In this document: positions 8,166 to 14,953 of the stretch, one piece after another
Layout of the letters: the number at the start of each line of letters is the position of its first letter
Position numbering within the stretch: position 1 is the stretch's first letter
Assembly: GCA_029243145.1 (NCBI GenBank)
Contig: JAQWSQ010000033.1
Span: 1 to 33,592 of the forward strand
Length of the DNA: 33,592 nucleotides
Reading direction: 5' to 3'
DNA from: Planctomycetaceae bacterium
GTDB lineage: Bacteria; Planctomycetota; Planctomycetia; Planctomycetales; Planctomycetaceae
Program-made: the position numbers and the translations under genes
Notes under the pieces: generated by a model
What the model was told of the DNA's origin: nothing
The model's input: the letters and a program-made list of their open reading frames with translations, nothing else
Databases searched by the model: none

Positions 8166-8771
8166 ATGCCTCCAGAGCTACCAGAAGAAATAACACGGAC
8201 GATGTCGGGGGTATCCAAACGTCTGTTCGTTGCGCTTTGTGATTTCCGGGGTACGCCTCCCCAACTTGAAGATGCATTGTTTCAAATGGCATCAGTGATT
8301 GATTCCACATCCAAATATCACTTCCCACAAGAGCAATCCTCACGAAGACGATTTACGTGTTACTTAGACTCGGTTGCAACTCAGATCTTCAATATCGCAA
8401 CATCAGGGAAGTTGATTCTGCTTGACTGTACATTTCGAGGAAATGATGGAAACGACCACTCATTAGGTGATGTCCTTTATGGAATTCGTTGTTCGTCTTA
8501 CCACGATCCAAACGAAGTCGATGACCTGATACATTGGGGTGAACCTAATCAAATTGGTACGAAAGATGGGAAATTCGTTGTGAATGGGCCTCTGTTGATG
8601 GCCATTCTTTTAGTTCTTTTATCTGACGATGCGAACGCTGATCATATCGATAGGACTCTATTCACAGACGAACATTTTCTTATCGTTAAGGAAGTACAAC
8701 ATCCGTTCCACAGATTCATTGGTAACAGATCTGAGATATTCAGAGTTCTCGAACTCGAAGAAAACCCGTAG
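8166..8771 (+). CDS. Uncharacterised protein with a HEPN-like R-x4-H motif
   Basis: 201-residue protein I cannot place in a family. It is soluble and predicted mostly helical. The segment LGDVLYGIRCSSYHD (about residues 112-126) has the spacing of the R-x4-6-H motif of HEPN domains, which in several families form the active site of toxin and defence RNases. The match is to one short motif only and could be chance. The ATG at 8166 is chosen because GGAG stands eight bases before it; a TTG at 8142 in the same frame lacks this. By eye the gene is more AT-rich than its neighbours and it sits between a tRNA and a recombinase remnant, suggesting acquired DNA. Its 3' end overlaps the remnant on the other strand by about 30 bases. 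Confidence 0.7.
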   Translation: MPPELPEEITRTMSGVSKRLFVALCDFRGTPPQLEDALFQMASVIDSTSKYHFPQEQSSRRRFTCYLDSVATQIFNIATSGKLILLDCTFRGNDGNDHSLGDVLYGIRCSSYHDPNEVDDLIHWGEPNQIGTKDGKFVVNGPLLMAILLVLLSDDANADHIDRTLFTDEHFLIVKEVQHPFHRFIGNRSEIFRVLELEENP

Positions 8772-8916
8772 CCCCCTTTTCTAATACCGGAGACATAGCT
8801 TCCCCAAGATCGTCCACCGCTTCCCCGTGAATCCCCTCCGCGAACTGCCCATAGGTGTTGGCTGTCTGCTGAATACTCGAATGCCCCAAGAGATCGGCAA
8901 CCGTCTTGAGTAGCGT
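8740..8916 (-). pseudogene. Tyrosine recombinase/integrase, C-terminal remnant
   Basis: Reading 8916 down to 8740 on the minus strand gives about 58 residues, beginning TLKTVADLLGHSSIQQTANT, then YGQFAEGIHGEAVDDLGEA. This is the end of the catalytic domain of a phage-type integrase: LGHSS holds the conserved His and the TY pair holds the nucleophilic Tyr. The upstream catalytic Arg and the whole N-terminal domain are absent. The remnant begins directly after the antitoxin stop codon (8917-8919) and is in the same reading frame, so the junction probably arose when the toxin-antitoxin DNA replaced the rest of the integrase. Confidence 0.8.
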
Positions 8917-9303
8917 TCACGATTTGGATGTCTGTTTGCGTTGCCTCTGTGCAACTTTTTTCTTGACTGACTTATTCTTTGTTGCCTTTTTCTTTGCTGC
9001 CAACACATCGCCAATTTCTTCTTGGCTAAAGCCCAAACAAGCCAGCGACCGAACATACATATCAATCGAAATTGATTTTTCAGCCGCTTCCATTTTTGCA
9101 ATCCGCGATTGGCTTGAGCCAATTCTTTTGGCGAGCTTTTCCTGTGATAGTTTCAAGCGTTTTCTGCCCGCTCTCAATTTCTTGGCAAGAGCGACGCGCA
9201 TATTGACGACGATTTTTTCGGGTTCGGAAAGCTCCAGAAAATCAGACGCAGAGCCTATTGTCCATCCGGCGTCTTCGAGCATTTTGCGTTTGGAAGCTTT
9301 CAT
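8917..9303 (-). CDS. higA: XRE-family antitoxin (HigA-like)
   Basis: 128-residue DNA-binding protein, probable antitoxin of the pair and likely autorepressor. The helix-turn-helix lies at about residues 42-90 (LRAGRKRLKLSQEKLAKRIG, SSQSRIAKMEAA), a typical XRE/HTH_3 sequence. An N-terminal extension of about 40 residues (MLEDAGWTIGSASDFLELSE) is common in solitary or HigA-type regulators paired with Gp49-like toxins. The C-terminus is a very basic Lys-rich tail (AAKKKATKNKSVKKKVAQ), which is odd for the family. Its ATG overlaps the toxin stop codon (ATGA at 9300-9303), so toxin and antitoxin are translationally coupled with the toxin first, the HigBA order. A recombinase remnant follows in frame. 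Confidence 0.85.
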   Translation of the reverse strand: MKASKRKMLEDAGWTIGSASDFLELSEPEKIVVNMRVALAKKLRAGRKRLKLSQEKLAKRIGSSQSRIAKMEAAEKSISIDMYVRSLACLGFSQEEIGDVLAAKKKATKNKSVKKKVAQRQRKQTSKS

Positions 9304-9638
9304 TTCGTCACCTCGTCATAAGTCGTAATTCGCGATTTGCAACGATCAATCACTGTCTGCGGAGTTTTTCGATCCTTTTTTTTGAAGACTTCAAGAATCA
9401 GAATGGCATCATTGTCTATCCGATAAATCACACGCCAAATGGCATTTTCGTCTGTGATTCTCAATTCATGGCACCTTTTCCCGATACTTGGCATTGGACG
9501 ACTGTGAGGAAGCCCAATTGTCTCTCCTTCTTGCAGCAATCTTAGTAGTGTTCCAGTCTCAATCCGGGCAGCTTTGGAAAAGGGAGGTGTTTTGACTTCC
9601 CCCTTTAACCAAACAAGTAGTTTTACGTGCTTGCACAT
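9300..9638 (-). CDS. higB: HigB-like toxin, phage Gp49-like (RelE superfamily)
   Basis: 112-residue probable mRNA interferase of the Gp49/DUF891 branch of the RelE/HigB superfamily, which cleaves ribosome-bound mRNA. Family motifs are KLLVWLKGEVKTPPFSKAAR at the start, TGTLLRLLQEGETIGLPHSR, and the strands CHELRITDENAIWRVIYRID and AILILEVFKKKDRKTP. It is complete. The ATG at 9638 follows GAGGA by 11 bases. The antitoxin follows with a four-base overlap. A perfect 22-bp palindrome at 9663-9684 upstream is the likely operator. Reads as a functional module in a worn genomic island. Confidence 0.88.
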   Translation of the reverse strand: MCKHVKLLVWLKGEVKTPPFSKAARIETGTLLRLLQEGETIGLPHSRPMPSIGKRCHELRITDENAIWRVIYRIDNDAILILEVFKKKDRKTPQTVIDRCKSRITTYDEVTK

Positions 9639-9662
9639 AACTACTATATTCCTCTTTTCGTG

Positions 9663-9684
9663 TTTATGTCATATATGACATAAA
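9663..9684 (-). promoter_or_regulatory. Perfect 22-bp palindromic operator of the HigBA pair
   Basis: The 11-base half TTTATGTCATA is repeated exactly inverted, centred at 9673/9674, 25 bases upstream of the toxin start. On the minus strand ATGACA within it is 18 bases from TATAGT, a possible -35/-10 pair that would make the transcript almost leaderless. HigA-type antitoxins bind such palindromes to repress their own operon. Confidence 0.7.
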
Positions 9685-9874
9685 ATAAACCGAGAGATCC
9701 TCAGGATGAAGTGGTGTTCGTTTGCTATCGTATTAAGAATATCACTTCCAAAACCGGATAGCTACCCCTTATTCAGCAGTTGACGTCATCGCGTATCTGA
9801 GAGCCAAATATCTTTGCACTATTGCATCTGTCAGACACAGACTGTCGGATGAATTTAACCTAAAAGAATGACCG

Positions 9875-10348
9875 ATGCCCATTATCGAATTGAAAACCGA
9901 CATCGAAGCTGATCCCGAGATTGTGTTTGATCTCGCACGAAGCATTGATCTGCACATCAAATCGACCGCTCAGACCAACGAACGAGCCGTCGCGGGACGG
10001 ACCAGTGGCTTGATCGAACTTGGTGAAGAAGTGACTTGGGAAGCGACGCACTTCGGCGTCCGACAGCAACTCACAGTCAAGATCACCGAATTTGACCGAC
10101 CGCATCATTTTCGTGACACAATGCTTCGCGGAGCTTTTCGCAGTTTCAATCACGTCCACTCTTTTCAAGCAGACGAATCGGGCACCCTCATGATCGACCG
10201 TTTCGAATACATATCGCCTCTCGGGCCATTAGGTCGGCTTGCAGATATTCTGTTCCTCAAACGATACATGACCCGGATGCTCTCAATCCGCAACGAACTC
10301 ATCAAATCGGTCGCGGAATCTGGAAAAGCAAAAGAGATATTGGACTAA
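9875..10348 (+). CDS. SRPBCC (START-like) ligand-binding protein
   Basis: 157-residue single-domain protein of the SRPBCC superfamily, a helix-grip fold with a deep hydrophobic cavity. The start IELKTDIEADPEIVFDLAR is the typical first strand and helix; VTWEATHFGVRQQLTVKITE, FRDTMLRGAFRSFNHVHSF and MIDRFEYISPLGPLG are the later strands, and a long C-terminal helix closes it. Proteins of this type are often annotated as cyclase/dehydrase or cell-division-inhibitor-like, but the ligand is unknown. It converges on the hpnD gene; whether it handles an isoprenoid is only a guess from position. The start has only a weak upstream ribosome-binding site. Confidence 0.85.
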   Translation: MPIIELKTDIEADPEIVFDLARSIDLHIKSTAQTNERAVAGRTSGLIELGEEVTWEATHFGVRQQLTVKITEFDRPHHFRDTMLRGAFRSFNHVHSFQADESGTLMIDRFEYISPLGPLGRLADILFLKRYMTRMLSIRNELIKSVAESGKAKEILD

Positions 10349-10353
10349 TTTCT

Positions 10354-10393
10354 TCCTTTGCGTTTCTTGGCCTCTCGGCGGCTTTGCGTCGAA
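10354..10393. repeat. Degenerate GC-rich intergenic repeat
   Basis: CTTTGCGTTTCTTGGCCTC followed by TCGGCGGCTTTGCGTCG is an inverted-orientation relative of the CGCAGAG/CGCGAAGACG motif at 7732-7755. It sits between the two convergent genes and encodes nothing. Confidence 0.35.
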
Positions 10394-10413
10394 ATGGCTC
10401 ACCTTTCCACGAA

Positions 10414-11268
10414 TCACATGCCGACAAACGAGCGAGCCACGATGGACCATTTTTTTAGCTTCGAGAGACTCACCCGCGACGAATAGACATCATAATTCCG
10501 GGCTTCAATTTTATTCAATAAGCCGCCGTAAATCCGAATCATGGCTCGTAATATGGGCTGCCCTTCTTTTGAGAGCGACGCAAAGAGTTCTTCAGCCTGC
10601 TCATAATACTGGCGAGCGCGGGCCACTTCAAACTGCATCAACGCGCGAAACCGGTCATCGTTCACGCGATGCAAGAGATCGTCTTCGGTATAGCCGAACT
10701 GCTGAAGATCTTGCTGAGGCAAATAGACGCGACTGCGGTCAGCATCCTCAGCAATGTCGCGCAAGATATTTGTTAATTGAAACGCGGCTCCACAAGCGAC
10801 AGCCGGTTCCCGAACATCGTCTCCCTTAAATCCCCAGATGTGAATGCAGCACAACCCGACCGCTCCCGCGACATGATAACAATACTGCTCCAACTCGCCA
10901 CACGTTTCAAACCGGTGCGGCTCCAAATCTTGAGAGACGCCTTCAATCACATCATACAGATATTCGACAGGTATCTGCCGACGCTGGATGATGTCGAGTA
11001 ACGCCGGGAAAATAAGATGTTCGGCGGTTTTCCCACTTAACGTCGCTTCCAGCGAATGTTTCCAGGATTTCAAATTTTGTCGGCGTTGGGTCAGGTCGAT
11101 AGATTCATCGTCGCCGATGTCATCAGTGATCCGCATGAAGGCGTATAGGACGCACATATCCCGCCGCATCTCGGCAGGCAAAGTCAGGAATGAATAGTAG
11201 AAATTCTTCCCGGTCTGTTTAGCGAGTTGCTGACAGTATTGTCGAGACTCATCGAGGGTCGTAGTCAT
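10414..11268 (-). CDS. hpnD: Presqualene diphosphate synthase (HpnD)
   Basis: 284-residue trans-isoprenyl diphosphate synthase of the squalene/phytoene synthase family, HpnD type. In the HpnCDE route it condenses two farnesyl diphosphates to presqualene diphosphate. The first Asp-rich motif is FMRITDDIGDDES (about residue 45), the second QLTNILRDIAEDADRSRVYL (about residue 165); GCLCYHV-like positions are represented by YCYHVAGAVGLCCIHIWG. The ending MIRIYGGLLNKIEARNYDVY and VSLSKLKK is characteristic of HpnD. Its ATG overlaps the hpnC stop (ATGA), so the two are one operon. In planctomycetes this pathway supplies squalene for hopanoids and C30 carotenoids. HpnE is not in the window. Confidence 0.9.
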   Translation of the reverse strand: MTTTLDESRQYCQQLAKQTGKNFYYSFLTLPAEMRRDMCVLYAFMRITDDIGDDESIDLTQRRQNLKSWKHSLEATLSGKTAEHLIFPALLDIIQRRQIPVEYLYDVIEGVSQDLEPHRFETCGELEQYCYHVAGAVGLCCIHIWGFKGDDVREPAVACGAAFQLTNILRDIAEDADRSRVYLPQQDLQQFGYTEDDLLHRVNDDRFRALMQFEVARARQYYEQAEELFASLSKEGQPILRAMIRIYGGLLNKIEARNYDVYSSRVSLSKLKKWSIVARSFVGM

Positions 11269-12269
11269 GTCGTCACCTCAGCTTCGACATTCGGCGGTTC
11301 CACCTCTGCAAATCTGGAAGACAGGCCAATCCTTCGTCCCCATTTTCTCATCACAGCAGAGCAGAAGAGTTTCACCCCGTCGAATTTTGTCACTTTGGGT
11401 CGCGTCTCCCAGGTTTTGAAATCCACTTGCTCAATACGGTCGAGGATACATATTCCCCCTCGGACAAACAAATCGATATCAACCTGATACTTGGCGGGTA
11501 ACCGATCAACCAAGGGACGCCCCGACAACAAAAACTGGCGAGCGATATTGACTTCATATTTCAACAAAGCGAGGAACTCGGGTGTTGACGTTTTTTGTTC
11601 CAGCATCTCGTCCGTGTAACCAGATTTTTCGCGATCTTCTCGGGGAAGATAAACGCGAGCGATCTCGTAATCTCGGGCGATATCCTGCCAAAAATTGGCG
11701 AGTTGTAACCCAGTGCAGATTCGGTCGGACAGCTCAAAATTCTCTGGCGTGGCCTCGACAAAGAGATGCAACACGATACGACCAACCGGGTCAGCCGACC
11801 TTCGACAGTAATCTGTCAGTTCTTCAAGATTCTGGTATTCGGTTTTGACTTGATCCTGCTCGAATGCCGAGATCAAGTTTTCGAACGGTTCGAGGGGGAT
11901 GTCGAATTCATCAATCGTCTCTTTCAGCGTGACGAAGACGGGATGCCGTGGTTGGCCGAGATTGCATTTTTCCAGTTCTTCCTTCCACCAAGCCAACAAG
12001 TCGAGCGATTTCTGCGCTCCCTCGACTTCGTCTCCCAGATCGTCCGACCAGCGGCAGAACGCATAAACACTCTGAAAATGGGGATGTAGCTCCTTTGGCA
12101 ATAACCGACTCACCACGGCAAAGTTCTCGTAATGCTCGATGGTGACTTTCTGGCAGTACTCACGCGCAGCCAACAGTGAAACCGGATCAAATTCAGAATC
12201 CGGCCCCCAGTCGGCGAGTTGTTGTGAGAAATTCCACGTCACGAGCAAACCTTGTATTTCAGACGGCAT
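11265..12269 (-). CDS. hpnC: Hydroxysqualene synthase (HpnC)
   Basis: 334-residue member of the squalene/phytoene synthase family, HpnC type, which converts presqualene diphosphate to hydroxysqualene in the HpnCDE route. The entry EHYENFAVVSRLLPKELHPH and first Asp motif VYAFCRWSDDLGDE (about residue 70), and the second motif LQLANFWQDIARDYEIARVY (about residue 195), are as expected. It ends with a basic tail (MRKWGRRIGLSS). hpnD follows with a four-base overlap. The ATG at 12269 has no clear Shine-Dalgarno; a GAGGA lies further upstream. HpnC and HpnD are hard to tell apart by single motifs, but gene order and the HpnD tail of the partner support this assignment. Confidence 0.88.
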   Translation of the reverse strand: MPSEIQGLLVTWNFSQQLADWGPDSEFDPVSLLAAREYCQKVTIEHYENFAVVSRLLPKELHPHFQSVYAFCRWSDDLGDEVEGAQKSLDLLAWWKEELEKCNLGQPRHPVFVTLKETIDEFDIPLEPFENLISAFEQDQVKTEYQNLEELTDYCRRSADPVGRIVLHLFVEATPENFELSDRICTGLQLANFWQDIARDYEIARVYLPREDREKSGYTDEMLEQKTSTPEFLALLKYEVNIARQFLLSGRPLVDRLPAKYQVDIDLFVRGGICILDRIEQVDFKTWETRPKVTKFDGVKLFCSAVMRKWGRRIGLSSRFAEVEPPNVEAEVTT

Positions 12270-12437
12270 CCATCTTACGAATTTCAGTCCTCAGACACAC
12301 CTGAAGAGTCTGGGAACCGTCAGAAGTTCTGCGAACCCCAACGATTGAACGGCCCATCGGCTGTATGTCTCTGCGAAATTGGATATAATGGGATGTTCAC
12401 AGTTTCGAGTGTGGAGTTGTCACGAATAAGACATTAA

Positions 12438-12484
12438 GGCCGGTGGAACCGGCCCTACGCATCTGTGGCAGGGAGGCCCCTGCC
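12438..12484. repeat. Tandem pair of GC-rich hairpins upstream of der
   Basis: GGCCGGT-GGA-ACCGGCC (12438-12454) and GGCAGGG-AGGC-CCCTGCC (12467-12484) are two perfect 7-bp stems 12 bases apart. They lie 40 bases before the der start codon, in its expected leader. Such hairpin pairs occur repeatedly in planctomycete intergenic DNA; an effect on der expression is possible but not shown. Confidence 0.55.
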
Positions 12485-12524
12485 CTATATTTTTCTCGTT
12501 CCCAATTGCTAAATTGCTACTCTC

Positions 12525-13928
12525 ATGTCCATTCCTCGCGTTGCCATTGTCGGTCGTCCGAACGTCGGCAAAAGTTCCATCCTCAACTGGATGGCCCGCA
12601 AACTGGTCTCGGTGGTCGATCCGACCGCCGGCGTGACTCGGGATCGTGTCACATACACCATGAATGAGTTCAACCGTTATTTTGAATTGATTGATACAGG
12701 TGGAATCGGCATCGTCGATAGCGACGATCTCTCCGAACAGATTGAAGAACAAATCCGCTTTGGACTCGAACAGGCCGACTTGCTGGCTCTCGTCGTCGAT
12801 GGACAACAAGGCATCACCCCTCTCGATCAAACGGTCGCCCGCAAGCTACAGAAGATCGGTAAACCGACGATGTTGATCGTCAACAAGTGCGATTCCTCCA
12901 AACTCGATGCCGAAGCCGACACCTTCCGCGCGTTGGTCGATACTGACCCGGTCATCGTGAGCGTGAAGGGAGAGCGCAATCGTAGAGAACTGCTCGAGGC
13001 GATTGTTGAAAATCTTCCCCCTGCCGACGAAACAGAAGCCGCCGAGGGTGAGCAGAAAATCAACGATCCCGAATTGAAAATCGCCATCGTCGGACGGCGT
13101 AACGTCGGTAAGAGCACGTTCATCAACGCATTGGCAGAAGAAGAACGGGTGATCGTCAGCCCCATCGCGGGCACAACTCGTGACAGCATCGATATCCGTT
13201 TTGAAGTCGACGAGAAATCGTTCATCGCTATCGACACACCGGGCGTCCGTAAACGAAAAAGCCTCGCCAACGATATTGAGTTTTACGGTTTGGTTCGCGC
13301 TCAAAAAAGTATTCGCCGAGCCGATGTGGTATTAATGTTCTTCGACGCCTCGGAACGTATCTCTCGCGTCGATAAAAAACTGGTCACCGATATTCTTGAT
13401 CACGCCAAACCGTGCATCTTTGTCGTCAATAAATGGGACTTAGGTCTCGACGAAGACATGACGACGGCTAAGTGGGCCGAATACCTGCTGAAGACATTCC
13501 CTTCAACACGTTACGTCCCCGTCGCGTTTATCACGGCTAAAGACAGCACGAACATCAAGAAAGTCGTGAATCTCGCCCAAACCATTTTCAAGCAAGCTCA
13601 AATTCGAATTTCGACTTCAAAAATCAACAAAAGCATTCGCAAAGCGGTCGACGGAAACCAACCTCCGCATCGTCGCAACAGGCGTCCGAAAATCTACTTC
13701 GCGACTCAGGTAGCCATTCAGCCGCCGACCATCATCATCAAATGCAACGATCCAATTCTGTTTGACGAATCGTGGAAGCGGTATCTCGAAAGTTGTATCC
13801 GAGATGACCTACCGTTTGACGAAGTCCCCATGCGACTTTATTGGCGCCCGCGTACCGATGCGATTGAAAGAGCATACGACGACGCCATCGAAGATGTGCC
13901 TGAGGAATTCTTCGATGAAGAGGAGTAG
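12525..13928 (+). CDS. der: Ribosome biogenesis GTPase Der (EngA)
   Basis: 467-residue tandem GTPase needed for 50S subunit assembly. The first G domain has VGRPNVGKSS (about 9-18), TAGVTRDR, DTGGIG and NKCD; the second has VGRRNVGKST (about 190), AGTTRDS, DTPGVRKR and NKWD; a KH-like domain (about 375-455) includes KIYFATQ and PMRLYWRPR. All nucleotide-binding motifs are intact. A C-terminal acidic tail (EDVPEEFFDEEE) is a modest extension. It is a stand-alone plus-strand gene preceded by two GC-rich hairpins and converging on an esterase gene 40 bases away. The start is the ATG before IPRVAIVGRP; no strong Shine-Dalgarno is seen. Confidence 0.97.
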   Translation: MSIPRVAIVGRPNVGKSSILNWMARKLVSVVDPTAGVTRDRVTYTMNEFNRYFELIDTGGIGIVDSDDLSEQIEEQIRFGLEQADLLALVVDGQQGITPLDQTVARKLQKIGKPTMLIVNKCDSSKLDAEADTFRALVDTDPVIVSVKGERNRRELLEAIVENLPPADETEAAEGEQKINDPELKIAIVGRRNVGKSTFINALAEEERVIVSPIAGTTRDSIDIRFEVDEKSFIAIDTPGVRKRKSLANDIEFYGLVRAQKSIRRADVVLMFFDASERISRVDKKLVTDILDHAKPCIFVVNKWDLGLDEDMTTAKWAEYLLKTFPSTRYVPVAFITAKDSTNIKKVVNLAQTIFKQAQIRISTSKINKSIRKAVDGNQPPHRRNRRPKIYFATQVAIQPPTIIIKCNDPILFDESWKRYLESCIRDDLPFDEVPMRLYWRPRTDAIERAYDDAIEDVPEEFFDEEE

Positions 13929-13968
13929 GATGGTTTTCATCGCTTCGTGATTTCAATCTCAAAGGATG

Positions 13969-14868
13969 CTACGGCTTCAGGTGTTTTTCAAAGAATACCC
14001 AAAGAGCCTCGAATGACTGCTCGCGTGCTTCTCCACTAAAACCATGTCCCTGTCCTTTAAGAATCAGCAACTCGTGGGTTGCTCCGACGGCTTTCATCTT
14101 GCGATCCAAAAGGTCCGCTTGTCCGACGGGAACAAGCTTATCTTGATCACCATGAATCGTCAGGACAGGAGGATCATCTTTGCTGACATACGTCACGGGA
14201 CTTGATGATTGATAGGTTTCGGGGACTTCTTTGGGAGTTCCTCCCATAAAAAGTCGAAAGATCCAGGCAACCGAACTCCCCTCGTACGCTGAGACCATTT
14301 CGGTTGGTCCAAAAATATTAACGACGGCTTGAACCCGACTCGACTCTTCAGCATGACCACCGGTTCCTTCCAGCTTGTCAGCAGGATTCGTGAGTCCGAC
14401 TAACAGTGAGAGATGCCCACCGGCAGAACCTCCCGAGACACCGATTCGTTTTTGATCGACATGATATCGATCCGCATTCGCTCTCAGCCAACGAATTGCC
14501 GCTTTACAATCATGGACTTGAGCAGGAAAAATAGGGTCGGCAGTTGCGGTTTCCCTGTTCTTCATATCGAATTTCATGAGTCGATAACTGATTGTTGTCG
14601 AAACATATCCACGCTTGGCAGCCTCAATCATCAGTGGTCGAAAATCGGCTCGATTCCCACCCAACCAGCCACCACCGTGAATAAACACAATTGCGTGAAA
14701 CGGCCCTTCCCCTTTAGGGCGTGCCAAGTCGAGTTTAAGTTCTTCCTTTCCTACTGTGCTGTAGACGACATTTTCTTCGACCACATAATCGGCAGCCTCA
14801 CATGGCATTGCTGATATTGAGAGTCCACACAAGATTAGTAAAACAACTTTGTTTCGAAACTGTTTCAT
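13969..14868 (-). CDS. Secreted alpha/beta-hydrolase esterase (BD-FAE/lipase-like)
   Basis: 299 residues with a Sec signal peptide (VVLLILCGLSISAMPCEA, cleavage after CEA near residue 25). The fold is an alpha/beta hydrolase of the carbohydrate-esterase/hormone-sensitive-lipase type: oxyanion motif VFIHGGGW (about 61-68), nucleophile elbow GVSGGSAGG with Ser148, Asp243 in HGDQDKLVP and His275 in GQGHGFSG, so the triad is complete. The ATG at 14868 is preferred because GGAAAG stands nine bases upstream; a TTG one codon earlier is less likely. It follows the sulfatase on the same strand after 85 bases, so the two may be co-transcribed and act on the same sulfated, acylated polysaccharide; that is inference from position. 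Confidence 0.9.
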   Translation of the reverse strand: MKQFRNKVVLLILCGLSISAMPCEAADYVVEENVVYSTVGKEELKLDLARPKGEGPFHAIVFIHGGGWLGGNRADFRPLMIEAAKRGYVSTTISYRLMKFDMKNRETATADPIFPAQVHDCKAAIRWLRANADRYHVDQKRIGVSGGSAGGHLSLLVGLTNPADKLEGTGGHAEESSRVQAVVNIFGPTEMVSAYEGSSVAWIFRLFMGGTPKEVPETYQSSSPVTYVSKDDPPVLTIHGDQDKLVPVGQADLLDRKMKAVGATHELLILKGQGHGFSGEAREQSFEALWVFFEKHLKP

Positions 14869-14953
14869 CAATCGTACTTTCCAGAATATTTTCGACCAGA
14901 CAAAAGCCGGGACCAGTCCCAGACAACTTCATGACTTCCCTGAGAAACTTCTC

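Noticed and set aside
8069..9874. Duplicated 3' end of tRNA-Leu as an attachment site
   Set aside because: I looked for a second copy of the T-arm and acceptor sequence and did not find one in this stretch.
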